Notes: generated by a model not told the origin, from the letters alone. Counted from the stretch's first letter, positions 10,793 through 22,148 are shown. The stretch is 64,000 bases of DNA from Taudactylus pleione (GCA_031769625.1 JAUIMM010000200.1:51792001-51856000), one strand, 5' to 3'. Program-made: numbers and translations.

Positions 10793-12909
10793 CTACGGAG
10801 GCAAGATGTCATCCTCATCCTCCTCATCCACCGATTCCTCACCCTCTTCAATGTGTACATCCTCATCCTCACAGAGTATTAATTCGTCCCTGCTGGAACC
10901 ACAGGTCCCTCTGTACGTTCTGGAGGCTGGTCTCCCTGGAAGAGTTGATAATTCATTTTATGAACATCATCTTCTCCACATTTTGTGGAAGCAACCTCCT
11001 ACGCCTTTTCCCGGCTGCACTAAACACTCTTTCGGAGTACACACTGGAGGGGGGGCAACTCAGGTAAAATAGAGCCAGTTTGTACAGGGACCTCCAAATT
11101 GCTTCTTTTTCCTGCCAGTACAGGTATGGACTGTCTGACATGCCTACTTGGATGCTGTCACCGATGTAATCCTTTAACAGACAGACGCACGCTTGTCGCT
11201 GCTGCTTTGAGGATGCAAGTGCGGCTACAGCCCACACAATTCACAAAGACAGAAAAAAAAAAAGAATATTTTTATTGTTTGTGGAGCGCACTTTGAGGGT
11301 TACACCACCCTTTAACAGACAGACGCACGCTTGTCGCTGCTGCTTTGAGGATGCAAGTGCGGCTACAGCCCACACAATTCACAAAGACAGAAAAAAGAAG
11401 AAGAATATTTTTATTGTTTGTGTAGCACACTTTGAGGGTTACACCACCCTTTAACAGACAGACGCACGCTTGTCGCTGCTGCTTTAAGGATGCAGGTGCG
11501 GCTACAGCCCACACATTTCACAAAGACCGAAAAAAAAGAACAATATTTTAATTGTTTGTGTAGCACACTTTGAGGGTGTCACCACCCTTTAATAGACAGA
11601 TGCACGCTTGTCGCTGCTGCTTTAAGGATGCAGGTGCGGCTACAGCCCACACAATTCACAAAGACAGACAAAAGAAGAATATTTTTATTGTTTGTGTAGC
11701 ACACTTTGAGGGTGTCACCACCCTTTAACAGACAGACGCACGCTTGTCGCTGCTGCTTTGAGGATGCAAGTGCGGCTACATCGCACACAAGTCACAAACA
11801 CATTAAAAAAATAGTTTTTTATTTTTTGGAGCACTTTGAGAGTTACACCACCCTTTAACAGACAGACGCACGCTTGTCGCTGCTGCTTTAAGGATGCAGG
11901 TGCGGCTACAGCCCACACATTTCACAAAGACCAAAAAAAAAAGAACAATATTTTAATTGTTCATGTAGCACACTTTGAGGGTGTCACCACCCTTTAACAG
12001 ACAGACGCACGCTTGTCGCTGCTGCTTTAAGGATGCAGGTGCGGCTACAGCCCACACAATTCGCAAAGACAGAAAAAAGAGGAATATTTTTATTGTTTGT
12101 GTAGCACACTTTGAGGGTGTCACCACCCTTTAACAGACAGACGCACGCTTGTCGCTGCTGCTTTGAGGATGCAAGTGCGGCTACATCGCACACAAGTCAC
12201 AAACACATTAAAAAAAAATTTTTGTTTTTTGGAGCACTTTGAGAGTTACAACACCCTTTAACAGACAGACGCACGCTTGTCGCTGCTGCTTTGAGGATGC
12301 AAGTGCGGCTACAGCCCACACAATTCACAAAGACAGAAAAAAAAAGAACAATATTTTAATTGTTTGTGTAGCACACTTTGAGGGTGTCACCACCCTTTAA
12401 CAGACAGACGCACGCTTGTCACTGCTGCTTTAAGGATGCAGGTGCGGCTACAGCCCACACATTTCACAAAGACAGAAAAATAAGAACAATATTTTAATTG
12501 TTTGTGTAGCACACTTTGAGGGTGTCACCACCCTTTAACAGACAGACGCACGCTTGTCGCTGCTGCTTTGAGGATGCAGGTGGAATCTAGACGGGATTTG
12601 GAACCGTGGACACACTACCTCCATCAATTGTCTAAATCCTACTGCACTAATGGCGGATACCGGACGCACGTCTAACACCAACATAGCAGTCAAGGCCTCA
12701 GTTATACGTTTTGCTTCAGGATGACTGCTGTCGTACTTCATCCTCATCGCTAGGGACTGTTGGAGGGTCAATTGTTTAGTAAAAGTAGTGATGTTCCTAC
12801 TTCCTCTCTGGGATGATGAACAACTCCCAGCAGCAACAACAGCACTAGGAGGAAGTGGTTCTTGATCTTTCCCTATTTTATTTTTATCGGAGAAAGTTTG
12901 GTCCTCCAT
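10793..12909 (-). pseudogene. hAT transposase remnant (left copy)
   Basis: Three pieces of the transposase remain. 12909 back to about 12820 keeps the start (MEDQTFSDKNKIGK). 12800-12565 keeps the segment around TKQLTLQQSLAMRMKYDSS. 11165-10793 keeps the C-terminal dimerisation region (YLYWQEKEAIW, SSVYSERVFSAAG) and the acidic tail. Missing are the BED zinc finger, both catalytic aspartates and the central core. One deletion joins at a CAGCAGCAACAACAG-type repeat; the other is filled by the 135-bp array. A 124-residue in-frame fusion (12909-12535) results. Not a functional transposase. Confidence 0.9.
11165..12565. repeat. 135-bp tandem array replacing transposase coding sequence
   Basis: About ten units of 130-142 bp, each with CTTTAACAGACAGACGCACG, CTTGTCGCTGCTGCTTTGAG, GATGCAAGTGCGGCTACA, an A-rich run and CACTTTGAGGGTGTCACCAC. 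The unit is a diverged relative of the 160-bp monomer found in the leader. It begins right after transposase codons near 11165 and ends directly in transposase sequence near 12575. Confidence 0.93.
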
Positions 12910-12944
12910 TTATGTTATATTGATATATACGTGCGGCTAAAGCG

Positions 12945-15046
12945 CACACAAACACAGAAAATATTTTTTTATCTTTGCTGGAGAGTAGTGCACTTTGTGG
13001 GTTACACCACCCTTTAAGAAATGAGCCAGCCGGCTCTTTACTTATGGGACACAGGCGCACGCTTGGCGCTGCTCCTTTGTTGATGCACGTGCAGCCACAG
13101 TGCACACAAGTCACAAACACAGAAAATATATATTTTTTTGTTTTGGAGTGTACTTTGGGGGTTACAGAACCCTTTAACGGTCAAGCCAGCCGGCCCTTTA
13201 CTTATGACACAGGCGCACGCTTGGCACTACTTTGTTGATGCACGTGCGGCTACTGCGCACACAATTCACAAACACAGAAAATAATTTTTTTTTTGGTTTG
13301 GACTGGAGTGTACTTTCGGGGGTTACAGCACCCTTAACGGTCAAGCCAGCCGGCCCTTTACTTATGACACAGGCGCACGCTTGGCACTACTTTGTTGATG
13401 CACGTGCGGCTACTGCGCACACAATTCACAAACACAGAAAATAATTTTTTTTTTGTTTGGACTGGAGTGTACTTTCGGGGGTTACAGCACCCTTTAACGG
13501 TCAAGCCAGCCGGCCCTTTACTTATGACACAGGCGCACGCTTGGCACTACTTTGTTGATGCACGTGCGGCTACTGCGCACACAATTCACAAACACAGAAA
13601 ATAATTTTTTTTTTAGTTTGGACTGGAGTGTACTTTGGGGGTTACAGCACCCTTTAATGGTCAAGCCAGCCGGCCCTTTACTTATGACACAGGCGCACGC
13701 TTGGCACTACTTTGTTGATGCACGTGCGGCTACTGCGCACACAATTCACAAACACAGAAAATAATTTTTTTTTTGGTTTGGACTGGAGTGTACTTTGGGG
13801 GTTACAGCACCATTTAACGGTCAAGCCAGCCGGCCCTTTACTTATGACACAGGCGCACGCTTGGCACTACTTTGTTGATGCACGTGCGGCTACTGCGCGC
13901 ACAATTCACAAACACAGAAAATAATTTTCTTTTTGGTTTGGACTGGAGTGTACTTTCGGGGGTTACAGCACCCTTTAACGGTCAAGCCAGCCGGCCCTTT
14001 ACTTATGACACAGGCGCACGCTTGGCACTACTTTGTTGATGCACGTGCGGCTACTGCGCGCACAATTCACAAACACAGAAAATAATTTTCTTTTTGGTTT
14101 GGACTGGAGTGTACTTTCGGGGGTTACAGCACCCTTTAACGGTCAAGCCTGCCGGCCCTTTACTTATGACACAGGCGCACGCTTGGCACTACTTTGTTGA
14201 TGCACGTGCGGCTACTGCGCACACAATTCACAAACACAGAAAATATTTTTTTTTTTGGTTTGGACTGGAGTGTACTTTGGGGGTTACAGCACCCTTTAAC
14301 GGTCAAGCCAGCCGGCCCTTTACTTATGACACAGGCGCACGCTTGGCACTACTTTGTTGATGCACGTGCGGCTACTGCGCACACAATTCACAAACACAGA
14401 AAATAATTTTTGTTTTGGTTTGGACTGGAGTGTACTTTCGGGGGTTACAGCACCCTTAACGGTCAAGCCAGCCGGCCCTTTACTTATGACACAGGCGCAC
14501 GCTTGGCACTACTTTGTTGATGCACGTGCGGCTACTGCGCACACAATTCACAAACACAGAAAATAATTTTTTTTTTGGTTTGGACTGGAGTGTACTTTCG
14601 GGGGTTACAGCACCCTTTAACGGTCAAGCCAGCCGGCCCTTTACTTATGACACAGGCGCACGCTTGGCACTACTTTGTTGATGCACGTGCGGCTACTGCG
14701 CACACAATTCACAAACACAGAAAATAATATTTTTTTTGGTTTGGACTGGAGTGTACTTTGGGGGTTACAGCACCCTTTAACGGTCAAGCCAGCCGGCCCT
14801 TTACTTATGACACAGGCGCACGCTTGGCACTACTTTGTTGATGCACGTGCGGCTACTGCGCACACAATTCACAAACACAGAAAATAATTTTTTTTTTGGT
14901 TTGGACTGGAGTGTACTTTGGGGGTTACAGCACCCTTTAACGGTCAAGCCAGCCGGCCCTTTACTTATGACACAGGTGCACGCTTGGCACTACTTTGTTG
15001 ATGCACGTGCGGCTACTGCGCACACAATTCACAAACACAGAAAATA
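12945..15046. repeat. 160-bp monomer array in hAT leader (about 13 units)
   Basis: Head-to-tail units repeating exactly every 160-161 bp, with TTACTTATGACACAGGCGCA, GCACTACTTTGTTGATGCAC, GTGCGGCTACTGCGCACACA, a T-run and TTACAGCACCCTTTAACGGT. The unit nearest the transposase start is the most diverged, and the inner units are nearly identical, consistent with recent expansion by unequal exchange. The 70-codon open frames recurring each unit are a by-product; 160 is not a multiple of three. Confidence 0.95.
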
Positions 15047-15392
15047 TATTATTTTTTTAGCACTTGGGGGGAGCACCCCTGATGGACAGAGCACCCCCTG
15101 GACAACACTACAGCACCCCTTTAGGACTGGGACACTGCACAGGACTTTGGAGTGGACACAGCCCCTATGGAGAACTGACTGCACAACACAGTCCAGCCAG
15201 CCCCTATGGACTTTGAAGTAGTGTACACAGCCCCTATTAACAACAGCAGCACAGCACAACACAGCCAGCCCCTATGGACTTTGAAGTAGTGGACAACAGC
15301 AGCACTACACTACACTACACTACACAGCCCTAACTCCCACCCTCCCTCTTCACTGTCCACAGCCGAGTGAGAAAATGGCGCCGACGCGTGTA

Positions 15393-15401
15393 CCTTATAT
15401 A
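15393..15401 (-). promoter_or_regulatory. Candidate TATA box of hAT transposase promoter (left copy)
   Basis: TATATAAGG on the minus strand, followed after about 15 bp by a GGCGCCATTTTC motif. The same pair is conserved in the central and right hAT copies. It lies near the 5' terminus, upstream of the 160-bp array relative to the transposase. Confidence 0.55.
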
Positions 15402-15561
15402 GGATCCAAAACCCGCGAGACTCGGAAGGCAGGATGATGACGTTTTACCTCGATTTCATATCCGAGTCAGGCGGGAAAAGTCGAGCCTGACTCGGATCGG
15501 ACTCGGATCGGGGGGGCTCGGGGGGGTTCGGATTTCAGAAATCCGAACCCGCTCACCCCTA

Positions 15562-16059
15562 ATGTATAACAGTGGAAAAATGAGAAAAAGCTATTATTTT
15601 TGGGCAAAATAAATGCTGCAGTTAAATTGGGGGTACATTAAAATGGATCCAAGTATAATTTTGAGTCCAAGAAGTGCACTTTAAAAAAATTTGAAAAATA
15701 CACCAGGTGCAGCATCCTGCTATTTTTAAAACACATGTCCCATCCAAACAGCCCCCAAATACCAGACCCACTACTTTAAATCCATTTTCCATCACTTTAA
15801 ATTTTTTCACCCCAAAATGACATAATTATTTGTCAAATTAAGCTAATTAAAAATATTTTTTGCCTAATTTGTCATTAAGGTGGGAGGGGGGGGGGGTTGG
15901 TGTCCAAGGTGAACCAAGTCCCCACATTTTTAGCCAAACATAGGGATTTTGCACAAACCGCATCCCTATTAGATAAACTACGCTTGCAGTTTTTATGTAA
16001 CGTCCATTATGCCGTTGCTTTGCACTGGTAGAGAATCCTGCGTTAGTTAATTGCATTTG
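15562..16059. other. Arm sequence, no gene seen
   Basis: AT-rich sequence with a G run near 15885, shared with 40190-40690. Possibly the inner part of the GGGGGGAATTCAATTAG element that the hAT split. Confidence 0.4.
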
Positions 16060-16235
16060 CCCCCAGGCTAAAACTTGCCAGCCAACCTCTGCCTATGGTC
16101 CGTTACTATCAGAAGCTAATTAACTTACCAGTATGTCATTGGACGATGGGAGGAAAATGGAGCACCAACATATGAACAATTGATCCCTGTTCCCAGGGCT
16201 GCAAGGTAGCCATGCTAACTACTGTGTCACTTTGC
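16060..16235 (-). mobile_element. L2-like LINE fragment
   Basis: Reading GTTCCCAGGGCTGCAAGGTA, then GCCATGCTAACTACTGTGTC and the complement of a CCTCCCATCGTCC block, the typical order of an L2 3' region. Matches 40018-40190. Confidence 0.6.
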
Positions 16236-16729
16236 TATCCTTATAATTATATAGGGGCAGTACAATTAGTGATAATTGTTCCTCTTCTTATAATAGGGAG
16301 CAGAAAGCTGGGTTTACATTTGGTTGACACTCAACTCAACTCTTGTGCTTCTAATAGTGCGCTTTCATTGGGAAAACTCGCTGCTTGAAGCTATGTTGGG
16401 AAAGAAGTAGAACCTCTGGCTGCATGGCAGAGCAGCGGGTGAATAAGTGCCGTACACATCTTTTCACTGTGAGGGGAGAGCCTGGGGGCAGCCCCTCATC
16501 TCCGAGAGTGCTGGGTTTCGCCCCCTGAGTAATGTAAACGGGGGCGTGCTGCGAGGCCAAAGCCCTTTACCAATACGTCACATCCCCTTTTCTGGAGTGG
16601 AAGTCCCGCATCTAATATTGCAAATGTTGGGAGGTATGATTTATCCAAAACATAGACACAGAAAACCATTGGTGGGAAATAGGGTCAGCTTTATTTACCT
16701 TTATTACTTTTCCTTGCAGTTTTACTGTC
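16236..16729. other. Arm sequence, no gene seen
   Basis: Shared with 39560-40017. Contains a GATGAGGGGCTGCCCCC-type block. No coding signal; the 136-codon frame at 16447-16857 has no recognisable family. Confidence 0.4.
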
Positions 16730-17175
16730 AGAACTCCTCCTCCATCGCTTGCTCACTGTCACTGATTGGGCGTTCGGTCTCCGCCCGGGTGGGTCTGTGT
16801 CCGGTCCTCTCACAGCGGCTCCTGGCTCTTCGTGCGGCAGGAGAGACAAATGCGTGATGACGTCACCGTGTCCTCTCATTCCTGCCAGCACAATGGGAGG
16901 GGGACCAACGGGGATCGAGGGAGGCGGGCTGAGTGTCTAGCGCTACACAACAGCCACATATACTGATATTGGAGGAGCGGCGGCAGGTGGCAGCAGGGCA
17001 GGCAGAAAGTCTCATTCAGTCAGGCAGCCACAGCACTGCCTATACAGAGTGCTGTGGCCATGAACACTGCTGCCGTCCGCCTCCCTCCCCCGCGGCACTG
17101 CCTGGACCGGCCCCATCTGGCCATCGTCCCTTCTGGCATTTGCCAGGACTGCCCGATGGTCGGTCCGGCCCTGCC
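16730..17175. other. GC-rich, CpG-containing block
   Basis: A locally GC-rich segment with CCGCCCGGG, CGGCGGCAGG and CCCCCGCGGC words and a consensus CRE palindrome TGACGTCA at 16858-16865, conserved at 39399-39406 in the right arm. It ends in GGTCGGTCCGGCCCTGCCTA, which looks like a miniature-element terminus. It could be a promoter-like island or simply part of a GC-rich transposon; no adjoining exon is visible. Confidence 0.4.
16858..16865. promoter_or_regulatory. CRE-type palindrome
   Basis: TGACGTCA, the consensus CREB/ATF site, within a GC-rich block. Functional relevance unknown. Confidence 0.3.
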
Positions 17176-17235
17176 TACATGTATCATATTGTTAGTCTCT
17201 ATCTGTAGACCACCATCTGCACAGTTAGTGACCAA

Positions 17236-17633
17236 GGGCTCTATTTATTAACATTATTTTTATTTTTCACACCCTTTTCACATTATTTTAGTTTCACCTG
17301 TAGTTATTACAGGGCAATTGGAGTAGAATTAGTCCATTATGGCGTTGCTTTGCACTGGTAGAGATCGCGGGGGGCGGGGCTTAGCGTCGGTGGGGGGTAG
17401 CAGCGATGGTGGGTCGGCGCATGCGCGGGCTCTTAGTCGCTGTATTTTTTCCGAAAATACCGCGACTAGAGTGCGGATGGGATCCGCAGGGACAGAGCTT
17501 TATCACAAGCTCTGTCCCTGCAAGGGATTTATAGTAAATCCCTGTGATATTGCCTGAATTGGCAATGCGAATTCACTCGGTAATATCACACTACAATCCG
17601 CATTCAATATGCGGATTGTAGTAAATAGAGCCC
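17236..17633. mobile_element. Hairpin-rich miniature element, left arm only
   Basis: Inverted ends GGGCTCTATTTA and TAAATAGAGCCC. Comparison with the empty right-arm site (GTGACCATGAATT, near 39060) gives a 2-3 bp duplication (CA or CCA). The interior is again made of local hairpins: GACAGAGC/GCTCTGTC, AGGGATTTA/TAAATCCCT, ATCCGCATT/AATGCGGAT. No coding capacity. Confidence 0.75.
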
Positions 17634-17711
17634 CATGAATCACAATCCCGCAAATGTAGGACTTATTAGCTCTGGAACATCTGACACAATCCAAGGACGT
17701 TTTGACAGGTA

Positions 17712-17887
17712 AAGGCCCCCATACATCAGCAATTCTGCAATTTGCAATCGATTGTGTATAAATATCTTTCCCTTTTTCAATCGATTGCAGAATTGCCACA
17801 ATCGATTGAAAAAGGGAAAGATTTTTATACACAATCGATTGCAAATTGCAGAATTGCTGCAATCAATTGCTGGTGTATGGGGGCCTT
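17712..17887. mobile_element. Near-perfect foldback element, 176 bp (left)
   Basis: Ends AAGGCCCCCATACATCAGC and GCTGGTGTATGGGGGCCTT. The whole sequence pairs with itself (TTTGCAATCGATTGTGTATA against its complement, then TCTTTCCCTTTTTCAATCGA against its complement). Present in both arms (38809-38985), so older than the palindrome. Confidence 0.85.
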
Positions 17888-17889
17888 AA

Positions 17890-18387
17890 GAGCAATGCTA
17901 ATTGCCATAATGGTAAGATAGCTTTATTCCATATTTTACCCTTTATAGTTTATATATGTTACTTATCATGCAGATCTCTTTTTCTGTAGAAACATAAATG
18001 CATGCAGATTCTATCGTATTTATTTGTGTTTTATTCAACTCCATTATCTCAGCGAAACCTGCCCGAATAACCAGTACCTGTCTCTGAGATGCTCAGGTAA
18101 TCAGCTCTTTAATTTCTCCCATTTATAGTACAGTGAGGCAATTTTGTGGGCTTAAACCATATTTAGAAGACATCTACAATGACAAACTTGCATTGTAAAT
18201 ACATTTTCAATACATTTCTTTCAAAAATAAAATATTTGCAGATAATTTCAGCACAAAGAGAACTATTAGCTGAATACTGCAATAGTTCTATGAGCCAAAC
18301 TATAGGGAAGCTGTCAAGTTTTAAGTGTGAACCCAGGTTATTGAGATTTCCAACCCTGCATATCTGCAGCGTGTATCACAGTTAAGA
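17890..18387. other. Arm sequence, no gene seen
   Basis: AT-rich DNA shared with 38307-38808. A 68-codon frame at 18179-18385 is conserved because the DNA is about 99 percent identical; no family recognised. Confidence 0.4.
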
Positions 18388-18389
18388 TA

Positions 18390-20027
18390 CAGTCAGGTGC
18401 ATAAATATTGGGACATTGACAGAATTTTCATATTTTGGCCTCTATTCACCACCACAATGGCTTTGAAATGAAATAAACAAGATGTGCTTTAACTGAAGAC
18501 TTTCAGATTTAATTTGAGGGTAATTACATCCAAATCAGGTGAACGGTGTAGGAATTACAACGGTTTCTATATGAGCCTCCCACTTGTTAAGGGGCCAAAA
18601 GTAATGGGACTCTCAACTCAAAACCTATTTCATGGACAGGTGTGGGCTATTCCATCGTTATTTCATTATCAATTAAGCAGGTAAAAGGTCTGGAGTGACA
18701 TTTGCATTTGGAGTCAGTTGCTGTCGACTCTCAATGTGAGATCCAAAGAGCTGTCACTATCAGTGAAGCAAGCCATCATTAGGCTGAAAAATCAAAACAA
18801 ACCCGTCAGAGAGATAGCAAAAACATTAGGTGTGGCCAAATTAACTGTTTGGAACATTCTTAAAAAGAAAGAACGCATCGGAGAGCTCAGCAACACCAAA
18901 AGACCCGGCAGACCACGGAACACAAATGTGGTGGATGACAGAAGAATTATTTCCCTGGTGAAGAAAAACCCCTTCACAACAGTTGGCCAAATCAAGAACA
19001 CTCTCCAGGAGGTAGGTGTATATGTGTCAAAGTCAACAATCAAGAGAAGACTTCACAAGAGTGAATATAGAGGGTTCATCACAAGATGTAAACCATTGGT
19101 GAGCCTCAAAAACAGGAAGACCAGATTAGAGTTTGCCAAACAACATCTAAAAAAGCCATTACAATTCTGGAACAACATCCTATGGACAGATGAGACAAAG
19201 ATCAACTTGTACCAGAGTGATGGGAAGAGATGAGTATGGAGAAGGAAAGGATCTGCTCATGATCCAAAATATACCACCTCATTAGTGAAGCATGGTGGTG
19301 GTAGAGTCATGGCGTGGGCATGTATGGCTGTCAATGGAACTGGTTCCCTTGTATTTATTAATGATGTGACTGCTGACAAAAGCAGCAGAATGAATTCTGA
19401 AGTGTTTCGGGCAATATTATATGCTCATATTCAGTCAAATGCTTCAGAACTCATTGGACGGAGCTTCACAATGCAGATGGACAATGACCCAAAGCATACT
19501 GCAAAAGCAACCAAAGAGTTTTTTAAGGCTAAAAAGTGGAATGTTATGCAATGACCAAGTCAATCCCCTGACCTGAATCCGATTGAGCATGCATTTCACT
19601 TGATGAAGACAAAACTGAAGGGAAAATGCCCCAAGAACAAGCAGGAACTGAAGACATTTGCTGTAGAGGCCTGGCAGAGCATCACCAGGGATGAAACCCA
19701 GCGTCTGGTGATGTCTATGCATTCCAGGCTTCAGGCTGTAATTGCCTGCAAAGGATTTGCAACAAAGTATTAAAAAGTGAAAGTTAGATTTAGGATTGTT
19801 TAGTTTGTCCCATTACTTTTGGCCCCTTAAAAAGTCGGAGGCACATATAGAAACCGTTGTAATTCCTACACCATTCACCTAATTTGGATGTAATTACCCT
19901 CAAATTAAATCTGAAAGTCTGCAGTTAAAGCACATCTTGTTTGTTTCATTTCAAAGCCATTGTGGTGGTGAATAGAGGCCAAAATATGAAAATTCTGTCA
20001 ATGTCCCAATATTTATGCACCTGACTG
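18390..20027 (+). mobile_element. Tc1-type transposon with long inverted repeats (left)
   Basis: CAGTCAGGTGCATAAATATT at the left end and the complement at the right, each flanked by TA (18388-18389 and 20028-20029), as for Tc1/mariner. The inverted repeats are about 210 bp, running from the end to GGGGCCAAAAGTAATGGGAC. The 1638-bp length is normal for an autonomous-size Tc1. The copy is shared with the right arm, so it was inserted before the arms formed. Confidence 0.93.
18718..19773 (+). pseudogene. Tc1 transposase, two in-frame stops
   Basis: A full-length frame of about 350 codons with an N-terminal helix-turn-helix (REIAKTLGVAKLTVWNILKK), the GRPR linker motif, then the DDE catalytic region: WTDETKINLY (first D), DNDPKHTAK (second D) and PDLNPIEH (E), the DD34E spacing class. 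It is broken by TGA codons at 19231-19233 and 19552-19554. The probable original start at 18736 reads GTG here but ATG in the right arm (37960). The first stop is shared by both arms, so the gene was dead before the duplication. Confidence 0.9.
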
Positions 20028-20029
20028 TA

Positions 20030-20262
20030 TATATTATATAAAAATAATATCCTATAATGCAAACTAAAAATTAAGCCATGCAAAACACAATAGCATAGTA
20101 ACAAACAATGGTAGCAGCCTCCTGTAAATGCCCCGTCTGTAATTACTGATAATTTTAAATCATTCATCCAAATGAAGTCTAAAATATCATTACTTTATAT
20201 AGTGAAGATCATGGGAAAGGAAGGGGATGAGTGAACTTAATGTATTATCTATTTAAACTAAC
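20030..20262. other. Arm sequence, no gene seen
   Basis: AT-rich DNA matching 37050-37256. Confidence 0.4.
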
Positions 20263-20265
20263 TTA

Positions 20266-21640
20266 GGGCCTGATTCAGATTTGAAGCCAATGGTGAGAAC
20301 CGCAGAATAAACTTTAGTAACCTGCGGCTCTCCATTGACTTCAATGGAGGACCCGTTCATTGGCTGAGAGAGGTGGGGGCTCACCTCTCTCAGCCAATGA
20401 ACGCTCAGATACGGCTCTATAAAGGCAGAAGCCACGTCTGAGCGTTTCATTTGGGAGATATCAACCATTCTGGTTGGTATCTGTTGCGTGGATCGGGATT
20501 TTCATTTTATGATTTTAAGAAGACCTTGGATGCCTACTTTGTACAAGGAGACCACTCCTGGTAATGTAGATGAGTATGTGTGTGTGTGCGTATGTTTGTA
20601 ATAAAACTGTACTTTCACGGTGTGTGTGTGTGTTTTGTGTTTTCTTAAGCCATTCTTTACAGGTGAACAACAGGTTCCAGCAGGCCCTTAATGTCCTGCA
20701 TGCTGGTACTTGTGGTTCTCCAAGTACCAGCATGCGGGGGAGGCTTGCTGGGACCTGCAGTTTGACTGTAAAGACAATGTTGGTACTTCTATTTTTTACA
20801 CACCACACATACACTATCAACCCGTGAACCACCACCCAGGGGTGGCAGGGATAGCCCCAGGCTATCAGCCTAGGCCAGGGGTCCCTGGAGAGTTGGACCC
20901 CTTTATTGGGGGTGTCCCCAACTCCCCAAGGATCCCTGGCCTGGGCTGACTAGCGGTCAGGACTGATGCTGCGGCTGGGGGGCCCAGTGAAAGGACTCCC
21001 CTGGCTGTGGCATCAACCCCCCACTAGAAAGAGTTTGGTGCTGCTTCTAGTAAATACAGGGGGACCCTACGCATTTTTTCCCCCTGTATTTCCAGAACCA
21101 GGGCCGGCTCAGAGCCCAGTGCTGGTTGGGCTGAATACGGGGGACCCTTACCTCATTTGTCCCTCATATTTTGGTAACCAGGACTGGTTCTCAAAAGCTT
21201 GGTGCTGGTTGTGCTTCATACGGTTGACCCCCTACATCATTTGTCCCCTGTATTTAGCACAACCAGTACTGGCTTTCCAAAGCCCGGTGCTGGTTGTTCT
21301 TTTTTGGGAGGGGGCCACACCATTTTTTTATTTTTTTATTTTTTTTATTTAATTAAACACAGAAGCACAGACGGGTCTCACTGACCGGTCCCTGCTTCTG
21401 TGTTTGTTTTTTTAAACACAGATGCAGGTATTAGGGATATTCCAGATCCGAGCCTGCATCTGTGTGCTGCACAACCACCACCGCTAACATCCCCGGTTCC
21501 CAGCCGCAGCTAACGCCCGCTAACCACTACACTCTCTCCCCCGCATCCCGGCCGCAGCAAACGCCAGATTCCTTCCCCCCAGACCCGGCCCCCGCTACCG
21601 CCTGCAAACGACGGTCATCTTGGTACACTCAAGTGAAGCC
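20266..21640 (+). repeat. Large hairpin-chain block starting GGGCCTGATTCAG (left)
   Basis: Begins TTA-GGGCCTGATTCAGATTTG, the same start as the 549-bp hairpin family. Successive local palindromes follow: CGTTCATTGGCTGAGAGAGG against its complement (20354-20401), CATGCTGGTACTTG against CAAGTACCAGCATG (20699-20734), paired AACCAG/CTGGTT blocks with ATACGGGGGACCC words (21040-21300), ACACAGAAGCA/TGCTTCTGTGT (21357-21402), and ACACAGATGCAG/CTGCATCTGTGT (21416-21464). No far terminus was found before the palindrome axis. Matched at 35665-37048. Confidence 0.65.
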
Positions 21641-22148
21641 ACAGTGAATACACCTGCTGGAGGCTCCTACTGCGGCTGCGCAACAATTTGAAAAGTCCTA
21701 TCTATTCAATGGCGCATTCTTGAGGTAATAGTTTAAAAACTGTAACTTTCTAATTTACCTGAACCCCAAAGGCACGTACCCTGGCACAATAGCTACCTAA
21801 TAAAACAAACCCCAAGTCTAAATTTGACCCCTACCCTGAGTTATGCCTTCCAAAAAAAACCCCATAGACTACAGCAGAAAAGTGAGAATGTCAGTAAAAT
21901 GTGACAATTGGAACTTCAGATTACTCCCAAATCCTCATTTTTATATTTTTGCCCTGAAATTGCATGCAGCACCGAACGACAGTTTTACTCGCCCATGCCA
22001 AATTTCAGCTCGGTACCTCCAATAGCTTTTGAGGTGTAGCCCCTTAAACACCCTACCCCCCCTCTGGAATTCTCTATGGGAGAACTGCAGTTTTATAAAC
22101 GCAGCCTTAATATAAGTGCACGAGTATGCCCTTATAATACATACAGTA
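21641..22148. other. Arm sequence next to the axis, no gene seen
   Basis: Contains a TTTCAGCTCGGTACCTCC / AATAGCTTTTGAGGTGTAG stretch that looks like repeat-derived coding debris but belongs to no family I can name. Shared with 34985-35660. Confidence 0.35.

Larger units (their letters stand above)
10158..15561 (-). mobile_element. hAT element, internally deleted derivative
   Basis: Termini TAGGGGTG and CACCCCTA, with a perfect 8-bp duplication ATGTATAA (10150-10157 and 15562-15569). The right arm has the empty target as TTATACAT at 40686-40693, so the element arrived after the arms separated. It is 5404 bp against 7185 bp for the intact relative at 51428-58612. Most of the transposase gene is gone, replaced in part by a 135-bp tandem array, and a 160-bp array occupies the leader region. 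It could move only with transposase supplied by an intact copy. Confidence 0.93.

Noticed and set aside
13232..14887. Recurring 70-codon frames every 160 bp (also 55332-57944)
   Set aside because: They are identical products of a tandem monomer; the 160-bp period is not a multiple of three and no continuous protein results.
16730..17175. Host-gene first exon in the GC-rich block
   Set aside because: No convincing start, splice signals or downstream exon; its edge looks like a repeat terminus (GGCAGGGCCGGACTG).
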